Source: Rhodocollybia butyracea (lineage: Eukaryota; Basidiomycota; Agaricomycetes; Agaricales; Omphalotaceae). From it: 64,000 nt of DNA. The stretch is from positions 37,381 through 101,380 of the forward strand of contig JADNRY010000221.1 of the NCBI GenBank assembly GCA_015501585.1, written 5' to 3'. A program made the translations under genes and the position numbers. The notes under the pieces are model-generated. The model was not told the origin of the DNA. It was given only the letters and a program-made list of their open reading frames with translations, and did no database searches. Positions 34,120-45,651 of this stretch are shown one piece after another. Every line of letters begins with the position of its first letter. The first letter of the stretch is position 1.

Positions 34120-34677
34120 TCAATAAATAGATAAAGTACGAGGAAATCAACGACGCGCAAAACGCGCCAGTGACCGTGCATGAGCCCACGTGAGTTTACT
34201 CATAGGCCGGCAAGTACACGGCATCATACGGCAAAGGCTCGGAATCGAACACGAGGGTCCATCAAACCCTGGCCACAAGGCTAGTTATTCCCTCAACCCT
34301 AGGCAGGCCGTTGTTATCGATCCTGTCGCGTGAAGCTTTGGGTGCAAATATGCCATAGATAGGTACATTGATCTCCATTCCAGCTTCTCGACTCGATAAT
34401 CATATTCACAAGCATTACTCATATGATATTGGGATAATACTTCCGCCTCTCAGTGGAAGTGTTTTTTGACTCGGTTTAGTACTAATAACCAACCTGAATA
34501 GGTGACTGAGATCAACTCTCCAAATCTTAGCTGGGATCTACGAGTGACATCCGTATAGGCACACAGTCATAATACGGCCTCATTTTAATTCTTGACTCGC
34601 ATACCAAGTTGGCCACTATCAAGTGGAGGGAAAGGAACGATCTCATGAATGAATTGTTCCATAATCTCTAGTGATTT

Positions 34678-34815
34678 TCAAGTTAATGGTTATTAAACAT
34701 CCTCGTATCCGGCCTTCTGCTATGCTATCGCGGGGTAGGAGTAACTTGCCAATGGTGACAGTATGTGGCTGCTACAGTATTATCTTCCGTCCAATAACTC
34801 CTACCATGTACGCTT
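34678..34815. repeat. Dispersed duplicate, copy 2 (copy 1 at 26340-26515)
   Basis: Same word order as 26340-26515, diverged, ending near CCAATAACTCCTACCATG. The overlapping minus-strand 60-codon frame is probably not a gene. Confidence 0.45.
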
Positions 34816-34879
34816 TCTGTCACCGACTCTTCCGATCTTATCGATGAGTATCTGACAATCAACAAGTCGACAACCACCT

Positions 34880-35799
34880 CTACCTCGGAATCCGACAACA
34901 ATGCCACGTATCCGGCACCTTCGTTCCACCACTATCACTCGCAACCTGCGCCTTCTGATCAATACTCCCATACACGATCCACCCATGCTGATTCAAGATA
35001 TTCATAAGCTGCAACAACATCCCCCTCATTCTCATCGTATCGCCTCCCATTGACGCCCATGGATATCCCTGCAGCTTAAACTCATAACATCCATCAGGAC
35101 CGTGCTCCTGCTGCGACTGCAGGTACTTTATCCGCGTTAGCATCTCCTTGGTAGATTCTAGAAGATCAGAGGGCGCATCAACGAAGCGCAGGCGATCCCC
35201 ATTGCTAAATGCGATACACATCCACTCGCGGGACTCGACAGGCACAGTTGGTATCTGCCGCGAGAATATTAACGTATCGAGCGACGTGGTCGTTTTGCTC
35301 ACAGCTGTGCTATATACCCAATTCTTTCACTCAATCAACCCCGCTCGTAGTATTATGGTCTAGAACCGTACCTGAGATTCAGAACCCAGCCCATGTCGAA
35401 CAGGGCCCCCAGTAACTTGCTCAACAATCTGCGGGACAGCATAGAATCATCCCCCTTTGTTATTGTAGGATACCAAGGGTATTTGTTCAGCTTGAATTCA
35501 TGAGAGCCGTGGTACTCTCTTTCAGATTGGAGCCCGTGGGGCCAGTGTCGGATAATGGTATCGCGGATGATGGATTGTTCGTCTGGTCCGAATTCCATTA
35601 GGCGGAGTCTGTTCACCATCATGAATATATGATTAGATTTCTGAATACTGTCGTAGCCTATGACCCTCACCGGTCTCCTTGATGCATACTCATTGATGCG
35701 AATACCACTGTTGGCGGGGTGTTTTTGACATCTTGATATGAAGGTAGAATCATTGTAGAATATTTGGGAAAGGGCAGAGTAATTTGAGTACACTAGCAC
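34880..35799 (-). CDS. Conserved fungal hypothetical protein with two related modules
   Basis: Two minus-strand frames form one gene across a short intron. The first (35799 to about 35362) ends ...ALFDMGWVLNLRY. Splicing at GTTCTAG...CACAG (about 35302-35361) continues it as AVSKTTTSLDTLIFSR in frame. Both modules share a motif: HEFKLNKYPWYP...LLSKLLGALFDMGW in the first, YEFKLQGYPWAS...MLLQLMNILNQHGWIVYGSIDQ in the second, which ends DTWHCCR. From memory, proteins with (Y/H)EFKL.G.PW...LL..L...GW..Y.SID and W.C.R are common in Agaricomycetes and have no assigned function. No ATG opens the first frame in frame; an upstream exon with ATG near 35840 is possible. Confidence 0.55.
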
Positions 35800-36803
35800 A
35801 CGACTCGACGAACCTTTTAAGCCTTCGAATCGCCATCATGGCTGTCCTTCTACAGCTATGAGTATCTGGAACGGGCTGCGCCGCAGACGGCAGCAGTGCC
35901 ACCCACTTCTGCTTTTGTATTACGCTCAGCCTGAACTCGTGAAAAATTGGGCGTCTGATAGGTTTTTTCAGCTCTTAGCTTCTCTTTTCCAGCTCCTTGC
36001 TGTGTGCTGGGCAGCCAACGCCGCCATGGTCACAATATGAACAGAAGAAACAGCGAGCTTTTTTGCAGAGGATGGCATTGAAGCTCTTCCGGCCAATTGT
36101 TTCAAGAGGCTGTGTTGTCAGTATCCTCGCCTTGGCTACCAATTACATTACCGACACCTACTTAGGGTACCTAATCAGCCGTTGGCAACCGCATAAATGA
36201 CTCGCATGTTCACCGAGTCCAAACAGAAATCAAAATCCCAATAGAGTAAAACTTAAAGCTATGAGAGCCGAGACGGCGCAAAGACGGCGGAATTGCGTTG
36301 TCTCCGACAGCTGTTTGAGGGTACTGATTGGGTTCATAAATCCGAACACTGAAAAAAGAGCCAATAATCAAATTGACGAAGAAGGCCCTCTTCAGAATGT
36401 AAAGCTTGAAATTGGACTGAAAACCCGAATCCGACTCCAATTCCGGCTGATAACCATAAGTAGTATAAGCAAAGCTGCCAGTCCTATCGGATTGCGATGC
36501 ATCTCTGTATTTTCTTACTCTACTATCGACTAGGCCCGCCGAGTCAAGTCTCTTCATGCGAAGCTGTTCAATGATCGTATGAGGCATGATATAAATCGCT
36601 TTGACCACTCAGGTGATCAATGTATTCGGATATTCCGGTCCGTTCTGACTTTTTTCAGTTGGTTTGCATGTTGACAGAAGTTGTGTCTTTCCTAGATCAA
36701 GTTGAAAGCTTTATTTCTTTTTGCACAAGCTAATCTTCAACTGCTTGTTCGACTGGCAAAAAGAACTAGGGCTATAGTACATTCCTTTTGAAAGCTGGTA
36801 GCC

Positions 36804-39661
36804 GTGCCGGGCAATTCCGTGATACGCCCCATGACTTTCTTCGGACGAATCTTTCGCTTAACGGTCACAGTCTCTAGGACTGGAAACCGCTTTCGACCCT
36901 TTTCTTCCTCCTCTTTGCCCACAGACATGACTATTCCGACGACAGAAAGACTTGCGAAGCTGCGAGAGCTGATGAAGAAGGCTGAGAACAACGTAGATGC
37001 GTATGTTGTTCCCAGCGAGGACCAACGTGAGTTGGAGCTTGGACCAAGTATAGTGATCTGGGCTGCGTACTGAGAAGGGCTAAATAGATGGAAGCGAGTA
37101 CATTGCGGGCTGCGATGAACGACGGGCTTGGATATCTGGATTCAACGGATCTGCTGGTGCGTTTCTCTATATTGAATATTTTCGCCTGAACATTGAACTC
37201 ATTCATTGATCATGACAGGATGCGCAATAATAACACCAGACAAAGCTCTCATGTTCACCGATGGTCGATATTTCCTGCAGGCTTCGCAGCAAATGGACGA
37301 TAATTGGGAGTTAATGAAGCAAGGCTTGCCGGGCGTTCCAACATGGCAAGAATATCTTGCCAATAATCTCCCTGACTCCTCCCGCATTGGCATCGATCCT
37401 ACTCTCCTCACTGCAAGCGACTCCAAGTCTCTTGTCGGTCAAAAGGGCAACAAAACCCTTGTAACGATCAATGATAACCTCGTCGACCGCATCTGGGCCT
37501 CAGATCGTCCTGCTCGGCCGAACAACCCCGTGGTCCCTCTGAACGAAAAGTACTCCGGTGAATCGGTCACCAGTAAACTTGATCGTCTTGCTTCCGCCGT
37601 CTGTACAGAAACTACCAAGCCCAAACCTCGAGCACTCGTCCTCACCGCACTAGACGACATCGCATGGCTTTTTAACCTTCGCGGATCTGATATCGCCTAC
37701 AACCCCGTTTTCTTCGCTTATGCCGTCGTCTATTTCCACCCAACATCCAAACCCTCTGCGGTTCTGTTCCTCCAACAAAACGCCGTGGAACCCGATGTGG
37801 AGCTGAAAACCGTACTGGGGCCACAAGTCGAGATCCGGCCCTACGAAGGGGTGTGGGGACATCTCAAGGATTTGGGCGGTCAATTACGCGTGGATAAAGA
37901 ACAGCAAAAGTTGGTTCTGATTCCGGATAAAGCAAGCTTGGCTATCGCGCAGGCTGTTGGTGAGGTAATGTTTACTTTTTTGCTTGTGAGAGGCGAGCGG
38001 CGTTGATGCCAGAATAGGATTTGTCGACGGCCCTCCCATCACCTATAGCTGTCCTTAAAGCCATCAAAAACGCGACGGAGCTCGAAGGTTTTAGACAGAG
38101 TCATATTAGGGACGGAGTCGCGTTGGCAAGGTATTTCTCATGGCTGGAGGAACAGCTTCAAGGGGGCAAGGTGTTGACCGAATGGGAAGGCGCAGAACAG
38201 CTGGAGAGATATAGGAGGTTCGTATAGTAACTCGCTCTTTATCAGTTGTCGAGGCTAAGCGGGTTATTAGCGAACTCTCGTTGTTCAAGGGACTGAGCTT
38301 CGACACTATTTCTTCAACGGGCCCGAATGGAGGTGTGTTCCTGTGGCTTCTCATATCCGTTACATCTGATGTCTTCTTCCCTTTAGCTATCATTCACTAC
38401 TCTCCCGACCCGACGGACTGCGCGGTCATCAAACAAGACCAAATATACCTCTGTGATTCCGGGGGTAAGCTTTTTCTCGAAGTTTCTTTCTTCTCACAAT
38501 TCTAAAACTCGCTCTATATCCCCCCAGCCCAATTTCTCGACGGAACGACCGATGTTACGCGCACATGGGTGAGTGATATCCGATGCTCCTCGACCGATAC
38601 CTTTATCCCCTCGCAAGCACTTCGGCACCCCGACAGAGGAAGAGAAACGCACTGCGACACGTGTATTGCAAGGGCACATCGCTATCGATTCTGCGGTATT
38701 CCCTAACGGAACAACCGGTGAGCACAGAGCATTTATCAGAGTAATTATCGGCCCTAATTGTGATTTTTACAGGGTACATAATGTAAGTGCTTTCGTTCGA
38801 GTCCACCAAAGTGATCTTACGAACGAGATGATAGTGATTCATGGGCAAGGAAAGCGTTATGGAAAGATGGACTCGGTTAGTAGTCTCTTCGTGTTGCTGT
38901 GCCTCTCAGATGGCTCATCCTTCGCACTACAGATTTCCGGTCCGTTGTCCAGTTCTACCGTTCTACCTTAGGATCTGACATAACCTAAAGCCACGGCACC
39001 GGACATGGCGTAGGGCACTACCTTAACGTCCATGAAGGCCCTCATGGGATCGGTACGCGCATATGTACGTATCATATTCCGATGCCTTTTTCTCTGCTTC
39101 GGCGCATCGTGCCTATTCCCCTGTTTGCATATGGTTGTTTTCTCATCTTCACGCCTCTACTTACATCTTTTTCCTCTACTAGCATGCAACTCGTCTCCTC
39201 TCAAAGCCGGCATGATCGTCACTAACGAACCCGGATACTACGCGGACGGCAAGTATGGTATCCGTATCGAGAACGTGTTGATAGTCAAAGAGGTCCAAAC
39301 GCTTGCGAATTTCGGGGAGAAAGGGTTCTTGGGATTCGAGTGTGTCACTATGTACGACGATTCTGTTTTTATTATTTCCGTCGGTCTTCATATTATCTTG
39401 AACTTTTTACTCTTAGGTGTCCAATTCAAACGAAACTCGTCGATACAAGTCTGCTGGCTGTCGATGGTGAGTCCATTGATACCCCCACGCAGATACTAAC
39501 TTGGAATTGACCGTTTTTCCTCGTTCACGTTTCTTTCTCTGGCAGAAAAACAATGGTTAAACAACTATAATCAAGAAGTATGGAAGAAGATTTCGCCTGT
39601 GTTAAAGAATGATGAGAGAGCGCTGAAATGGCTGGAGAGGGAGTGTATGGCCATCGCCTAA
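36804..39661 (+). CDS. AMPP: Xaa-Pro aminopeptidase P (AMPP, peptidase family M24B)
   Basis: This enzyme removes an N-terminal residue preceding proline and needs two metal ions. Fourteen exons from the ATG at 36927 give a phase-consistent 624-residue frame, the usual family length: 36927-37026, 37088-37156, 37219-37964, 38018-38217, 38271-38332, 38387-38464, 38528-38568, 38618-38717, 38773-38782, 38835-38875, 38972-39064, 39183-39351, 39417-39466, 39546-39661. Family motifs are in order: [43 protein letters not shown] and [16 protein letters not shown] (metal ligands), then [19 protein letters not shown] (His ligand), [18 protein letters not shown] (Glu) and GFECVTM (Glu). A 10-nt microexon is inferred. 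Exon 11 as modelled contains one in-frame TAA just before SHGTGHG. An in-frame upstream ATG at 36804 would add an Arg- and Ser-rich N-terminus ending [12 protein letters not shown], possibly a mitochondrial presequence. Confidence 0.85.
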
Positions 39662-40081
39662 GTATTGTATGTAGCTTCCGGACTGATATTAGTGCCGAAC
39701 AATTTTAGGATTAAGCTTACAACCGATTGTCCTGAGGGAGCTGGTCCAGTGAGCAAAATCAGCTGAAAGTTGGGGAGTCATCGTCAACTGCTTTACTCAA
39801 CTCAGACTAAACTTTACAGGTTGTATTCCTGACTGGCAGATTTCTCAGGTACTGGTAATGACCCGATGAGCGTTCCGATGGCTGAACACAGTTTGATCGT
39901 GAGTTGATTGATCTTTGATACAGCTTTGATACAGCTTTCTTTATTGCTGACTCGTCTAGACATTTACTGACGATGACAGTTGGCTTGAACTAAGCTTAAG
40001 ATGGATCCCCCTGGATGGGATTGAGATTAAATAAGAACCCTCGATAGCTCCTCCGGTCCAGTTTCTCCCAAAAGCTTATTC

Positions 40082-40620
40082 ATGGATCTTCTATGGCGCG
40101 GTACTGATATTCTTCATGCAGAGTTGTGTACCAAGTTGGATAATCAATGCACATACACCTTGGACACATCGCCCGAGCAAATTATACGTCTAAATAATCG
40201 CATATACACCTTCGACACGTCGCCCGAGACACTCCTACGCTTAAACAATCCCGACGGCGCCACCGTTGGGGCAATCCGCTGGTTCAACCAACCTGGTAAT
40301 AAAGACAAAATGTTGGAGATTAATGGGGAACGAAATTAAACTTGCAAGGCCTGACCAAGTGAGTTTCATCACCAAACTCAAGTTGTTCGAAGAAATACTG
40401 AGGCCATTTGAAAAGATACTGGAAATGGAACGATGGCGGACAGGAATACAGAATCAAGTATCGTATATATGATTGGGAGGTATTCGTCTGCTTTTTTAGA
40501 CTAAACGAAGAGTCCTAATATAGGACCCATACTAGGTTAGAAGAACGAACCACGATGGGTCTTCAACATTTGCTGGACGCTTTAGGTCATCCCGTGATTC
40601 CGGCTGGGCACGAATAGAGT
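40082..40620 (+). CDS. DUF6593-like protein, model incomplete
   Basis: The frame at 40082-40339 opens MDLLWRGTDILHAELCTKL and continues with CTYTLDTSPEQIIRLNNRIY and GATVGAIRWFNQ. This is the pattern of the fungal DUF6593 family (short beta-rich proteins, unknown function). A later stretch at about 40427-40478 reads WNDGGQEYRIKYRIYDWE, the expected DGxxYxWk motif. A further piece near 40545-40618 reads EERTTMGLQHLLDALGHPVIPAGHE. The pieces are in different frames and are presumably joined by short introns (for example GTATTC...AATATAG near 40479-40524). I cannot prove all junctions. The 60-codon frame at 40753-40935 may be a further exon or noncoding. Confidence 0.5.
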
Positions 40621-41365
40621 GGTTGAAAAAGGAATGGGATGGGATCTTCCTTACATTGGTCTTCCTATACTTAGAAATCAACTATCGGAAGAAATGTGTA
40701 AGAACGACCAGTTGAAAATTACCTTCGCTGATTCAGTTATCATGTATAGGGATTGGACCTTGCACCGGTTGTAAAAGCTTCTCCGCCAGCACACAAGCCC
40801 GTGGCAGCCACGTCTGCTCGACGAGGCAATACACGAACACCATCAATGGGCTCTGCAGCATCGATTGGAGATGCAAGAATCACTCAGAACCATGACGCAA
40901 CCTCAACATATTCCAATACATATTCCTATTGTTGATTTTAGCGTGAAGTAGTAAGTACATTGAAATTATGCCGATCATTCTCCTGTGCTAGTTTGGTCTA
41001 GTTCAGCCAAGATCTGGAAATGCCCAGTTGCCACCTCATATGCCTGGTAGACCTAGATCAAACCTAGATAGTAGCCTTTGACATGTGGGGGTTGCCTGGA
41101 TGCGGGATTCGAGGGACCGGAAGAGACCGAATCTGAGCGTTGCATGAGGACAAGGAAATTGTAAAAGTTTGAGATACTATTCCAAGAAAACAAAGTGTGC
41201 GCCTCAGGCTCAAACTACCTGTCTCGTATCTCACAGCGGTGTTGTGTGACTGGAGGAACCAGCCTCTCATCACAGCAATGTTGAGGTTAGATGCCTACGG
41301 CTCATATCTAGGTGCGATATGTTGCTGGAACCTGGCTTTCTAAATGGGACCGCGCCGGTTACACC

Positions 41366-41402
41366 TACGGTGTGACCTACCCACCTACCTACCTACCTAC
41401 CC
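41366..41402. repeat. ACCT microsatellite
   Basis: About eight imperfect CCTA/ACCT tetramers in a row. It is not telomeric in sequence or position. Confidence 0.7.
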
Positions 41403-41685
41403 ATAAGTTGTGATGTGGCGCATCACAGGGCGCGGGACCTATCCGGCCATTGTCGCACTGCGGGACCTGCCCGGCCACTGTCAATCAGGTTGCCCAATAG
41501 CAGAGGGGTTGCCGGGCTGGTAATGGGGGTACCAAAGAGAATTACCCGTCCTCATGTGCCACAATCAAATATCTCAAAATTGTGCTATCATAGGAGTGAG
41601 TTATAATCTCAAAGATGTAGATGTACAATCAGACAGTAATTTTTTTGGATTTTTTTTCGATATTACAACACTGCAAAAAGCACGT

Positions 41686-42260
41686 TCAAGCACCCTCGTC
41701 GGCTATATTGGAAGCGCAAATTCCTGGGTTCGGTTGCATAGTGAACAAGAAGTTCCCACCAGTGAATATAGCCTGGCCGCCCTGCAGACAATTTTTTGAT
41801 TAATCTTTGATTATTGTAGCAAGACTTTCGTACCAAGTCACACAATGCAACATCTTCAAGAGCGGTGTTACAGTTGCTGACACTTGGAGTATTACCGCCT
41901 ATGCCGGGAAGTTCGTTCCAAGCTGTGAGATCGCCTAGATACGATAGATAAGTATGGTACTACCCAGCTAGCACAATGTAAAAATTAAAACACATACACT
42001 TGAAACTACCCGTATTGAAGCAGCGACCAACAGAGTCTGCCGCTTGAACCTAGATATGATGCGTAAGTAAATACCTCTGCAGACTAAGAGAGCAGAAAGA
42101 TACTCGCCAGGCTAGTTCCAATGGTGTTGCAGAATGCACTGATAAACTGGGAGCAGTCTCCAACGGTACCAGTCGTAAAGCACTCAGTGTTGAGCTGCCC
42201 AAGGACAGGCACTCCAGTGAGCACAATGGCGAGGGTACTATATCCAGTAAGCTGGTGGCA
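41686..42260 (-). CDS. Small secreted cysteine-rich protein, 5' end unclear
   Basis: Four minus-strand exons fit in phase: one ending at 42104, then 42042-42000, 41876-41834 and 41781-41686. Exon 1 ends LAIVLTGVPVLGQLNTECFTTGTV...CSQFISAFCNTIGTSLA, whose first part looks like the core of a signal peptide. The rest reads TADSVGRCFNTGSFN-NCNTALEDVALCDL-GGQAIFTGGNFLFTMQPNPGIC, ending with a stop at 41686. Cysteine spacing and the CFNT and GGQ..F.G..F.FTM.PN.G.C motifs match a group of small secreted Agaricomycete proteins I recall as conserved and uncharacterised. No ATG precedes the signal core in frame, so the start is missing, spliced, or mutated. Its target and role are unknown. Confidence 0.6.
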
Positions 42261-42854
42261 ATAACAAGTCAGGAGTAGCCAAGATTGGCATGAAATCGGA
42301 GCGCACTTTTCGGTAACCAAGGAGCATTGTATGTGGTGTCCACTTCTGAGTGAGCAGTGTGTTGGAGGCTCATCCAGTATCCGCTTTTATAGTTGAGCCA
42401 CCAGAATAAGGAACGACTTGAAAGGCCAAGTACTCAAGGTTAGCCACAGAAGCCTAGGTATGAAAACAGTGAATGGCGCTGATTGGAGGGATGGCGAGGT
42501 GCCTGTTTATAATGCCATCCATTGGAAAACTAGACTAAAGTGCACTGCGGACCTATTTATAGCCGGTCACGGTGCTACCGCAGACCATCATGACCATATT
42601 CCGGAGAATCGCTTCCCAGAAACAACTTGGGCTCTTCTGTTCTCTCACCAATCTAATTAAATCTACTATTAGTAGTAGAGGGGACTCAGTCACTTCAGGG
42701 GTTTATTGAATTACACAGTCACAACTAAACAGAGAATCGGTGCATTCAGCTTCTCCTCTTCTTGTCCAGAATCAAGTACAGTCATCCATCACCATTTGGG
42801 ACAACATCATCAAATGGGATAAATCGCTATTCGTTGTCCATCTGGAGTCCTTAT

Positions 42855-43155
42855 TGTAGAACGAAGCCTCAGTTGTAGTGTACGAACAACTCTATATTGA
42901 GTATGTATACCTGTAGAACGAAGCTACGTTATTATAGGAGTAAGATTGTTAAAGGAAAATATAAGTAACGCTCACCCTCAGTTGTAGTGTACGAACAACT
43001 GAGGGTGATGATTCTGGGGCTTGAGTATAAGTATTAGGCTGGAAGAATAGATGAGCCTGTAACCGGACGGGAGCAACTAATGGATAAACAGAAAAGTGAA
43101 ACGAAGAATATAAATGGAATGCCAAAGCATTATCGGACGAATACCTTTCCTAACA
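42855..43155 (-). mobile_element. Copia 3' LTR, 301 bp
   Basis: Plus-strand limits are TGTAGAACG and CCTAACA. It differs from the partner LTR at 48020-48319 at about six or seven sites. It contains a hairpin, CACCCTCAGTTGT pairing with ACAACTGAGGGTG around about 42977-43011. The flank CTTAT at 42850-42854 resembles CTTAG beyond the other LTR. The preceding stretch 42300-42850 shows only an 80-codon unrecognised frame. Confidence 0.85.
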
Positions 43156-44478
43156 CACCCCCTGATTTGTACGATCCAATCCCAACATTTTGACAAACTT
43201 TGAGTTTACAGTCCCATTCAGTGCTTTGGTGAAGATGTCAGCGACGTTTTCCCCTGTCCTTATGAGAGTTAATGCAATCTCATTATTCGCTACCTTCTCC
43301 CGGATGAAGTGGTAACGCATCTCGATGTGCTTCACCAACATGTGCTTCTTTGTGTTTTGCGTGAGACTAACTGCAGCGAAGTTATCTCCATGAAGCATGA
43401 GCGGCCCCTCCTGGGTTAGGTCAACTTCAGCCAAGAATGACATTAACCAGCTAGCTTGCTGGCATGCCCTCGCACCCGAAATGTATTCAGCTTCAGCGGT
43501 TGATAATGCCACTGTCGGTTGACGCTTTGAGCTCCACGTCACTGGTGCTCCGGCCATAAAGAAGACGTTCCCAGATGTTGACCGACGAGTATCCATGCAT
43601 CCCGCATGGTCGGCATCAAGGTACCCACATGGTTTCAGGCCTTCACCTTTGCTGAGCTCAGATCTGGGTGGTGGCTTTCGGTAGGTGATGGAGTAATCGA
43701 GCATTGCCAAAATATACCCTGCCAACCATTCTACCGCTTCCCAGTGCTGACGACCTGGGTTAGTTTGATAGTGGGCAAGCTTACCGGCAGCGAAAGCAAT
43801 GTCGGGGCATGTGCAGACCTGTCCCCATTGGCATGAGCCCACTACGGGACGATAAGGTTTGTTGTGCATAAAGATTTGTTCTTCTTCCGGGAGCAGGTTT
43901 GGAGCAGCCCCAAGCTTGTTATCAGGAGGGAGAGGTGTTTTCCTGCGTCTGACATTCTGTAACCCAAAATGTTCAAGCATGCGGATAAAATATGCTTTCT
44001 GGGAGAGTGTGATTGCGCCAGTCACCTTATCTTGAGTGATGCTCATTCCAAGGAGCATTTGCGACCTGACTTCCCCGCTTTCCCATCGCTTCCCAAGATC
44101 TCTGATGGCCTCTGCTCTCGCTTCTTCACCCTCTGCGCCTCCCAAAACATCGTCGCCATATGTACTCATTATGGTGTAGTTCCCATTTTGGCGACGGTAG
44201 CGAACACATGGATCAGCCTTAGATGATATATACCCATCATCTTTGAAACCCGTTGCAAGTGTGTCCTGCCAGTCGTGGCTCCCCTGCATTGTACCATAGA
44301 TTGACTTCTTCAATTTGCAGACCAAGTGTTCAGTCCCGGGTTTGATGAATCCTTTGGGTTGCTTCATGTACATGTCATGCTTTATTGGGCTGTTGAGGAA
44401 AGCAGATTTGAAGTCTACTTGGAATAGGGACAGTCCGAGGACAACAATGATACAAATCACAATTTGAAATGATTCCAT
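43156..44478 (-). CDS. Copia reverse transcriptase/RNase H frame
   Basis: A long frame begins after a frame break and carries LFQVDFKSAFLNSPIKHDMY (RT motif with the first catalytic Asp), KLKKSIYGTMQGSHDW and STYGDDVL. The catalytic motif is YGDD, where Copia elements usually have YVDD. RNase H follows: GYLDADHAGCMDTRRSTSG, TVALSTAEAEYIS, LHGDNFAAVSL and a C-terminal VKHIEMRYHFIREKV...DIFTKAL. All RNase H acidic residues appear present. The frame reaches the edge of the 3' LTR. The domain could be catalytically sound, but it has no intact upstream polyprotein. Confidence 0.85.
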
Positions 44479-44500
44479 TCAAGCAACTGCACCAAAAGTT

Positions 44501-44815
44501 TCATCGTAATCGACCCCATAAACCTGTGTGAAACCTTTTGCTACATATCTCGCCTAACTCGCTGTCCGCACCCCATTTTGACGTCAGAATCCACATTCCA
44601 TCAGTCAGGTTTGCTCCTGGTGGTAGCAGCACCAACTCCCAGACATCTTTTGCCATCAGAGCATCATACTCAGCTTGTATTGGCGGTCCCCAGAGATCCC
44701 AGCGAAGCTTGGCCTCTTTGAAGTTCCTAGGGGTCCATTTTTCATCAGCGAATGCCCATGGTTCGTGAGCGACAAGAGCCAGGGATGTTTCCGTTTGGGG
44801 TATATTCCACCCCAT
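44501..44815 (-). pseudogene. Copia reverse transcriptase N-terminal part
   Basis: The frame contains WTPRNFKEAKLRWDLWGPPI, EYDALMAKDVWELVLLPPGA and TDGMWILTSKWGADSELGEI. These correspond to the conserved A...E..AL..N.TWELV..P.G...I..KW.....DGE start of Copia RT. It is separated from the main RT frame by a frameshift near 44500 and by stops. Confidence 0.75.
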
Positions 44816-44892
44816 CTCTTTGCGGACAAGCTTGTCAACATTGAGAGACCCACCAGTGTGTTCTCATAAACTTCGACATGGCTCTGGAGGAA

Positions 44893-45294
44893 TCAAAGGC
44901 GGGGGAATTGGTGCTTCAGGCATTGCAGTCGGAGGAGTAGAAGAAAGTGGAGTAAGAGGTGAGGAGGAGTCGAGATAGGAGGGGAAGGCCATGTTGAGAT
45001 CATGAAATCGGACTTACCAGCCCCCACAGATTTTGTGATCTCGGCATCAGTACCGGAGTTAACGCTGTCAGACATCTCTTCATCCTCTCCAGTAGACGTC
45101 ATTGGTCTTGTTCTCCTTGCCAATCCTTCCTTGAATCTCACATCTCTGGATTCAATAATTGCTTTTGACTCAGGCAGCCAGATGTGATAATCCCTTTGCC
45201 CTAAATAACCCAACAGTCGGCCTTTCACTGCTCGGTGACCCAGTTTACCAGTTCCGTGCTCTTCTGGTAATGTCACCCAAGCATCACACCCAAG
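44893..45294 (-). pseudogene. Copia integrase C-terminal part and linker
   Basis: The frame begins GCDAWVTLPEEHGTGKLGHR followed by GRLLGYLGQRDYHIWLPESK and VRFKEGLA. This is the GC.A.V.....K...R...G.FLGY......Y.I.....................V.F.E segment that ends Copia integrases. It is cut off from the catalytic core by the element at 45295-45651. Confidence 0.8.
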
Positions 45295-45651
45295 CATCAG
45301 GAAAAGCCATTTTTGCCTAGGTGACCCCAGAGTGGCCTAAAGCAAACTAGGTGACCTATGAATCCTATGGCATCCTACCTTGCCAGTCAAGGCTCTTGAG
45401 GATTCCCTAGGGTATCCTAGGCAAACCCAGGGCAAGCCTAGGTTTGCCCAGGTTTGCCCAGGTGTTCCCCAGGTGTTCCCCAGGAGCACCTGGGCAAACC
45501 TGGGCAAACCTAGGCTTGCCTAGGGAATCCTCAAGAGCCTTGACTGGCAAGGGATGAGCCCAAATTCCTAGGGTGCCATAGGATTCATAGGTCACCTAGT
45601 TTGCTTTAGGCCACTCTGGGGTCACCTAGGCAAAAATGGCTTTTCCTGATG
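45295..45651. mobile_element. CATCAGG-family foldback element E5 in Copia integrase
   Basis: A 357-bp palindromic element nearly identical in plan to E2 and E4. It splits the integrase between ...SHLWPF and GCDAWV. If the left boundary is shifted out by one base, AA flanks both sides, and removing the element with one AA copy leaves a continuous frame, supporting a 2-bp target duplication. Confidence 0.85.

Larger units (their letters stand above)
32718..34312. repeat. Inverted CCTAGGGTTGAGG repeats around a helicase fragment
   Basis: CCTAGGGTTGAGGAAATAACT occurs at about 32722 and its complement at 34284-34310. A third, inverted and partial copy (AGGTTATTCCCTAGCCTAGC) lies at 33583-33602. 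GGGTCAAACCT also recurs at 32766 and 33586. Near 33540 is the perfect palindrome GGTTCGCAACATGTTGCGAACC (22 bp). The arrangement suggests a 1.6-kb transposon or a cluster of related MITEs. Target duplications were not identified. Confidence 0.45.

Noticed and set aside
36210..36608. 132-codon minus-strand frame
   Set aside because: It has no recognised family and an overlapping open plus frame; it could be real but nothing beyond length supports it.
41366..41402. Telomere-like repeat
   Set aside because: The unit is ACCT/CCTA, not the TTAGGG type, and it is short and internal.
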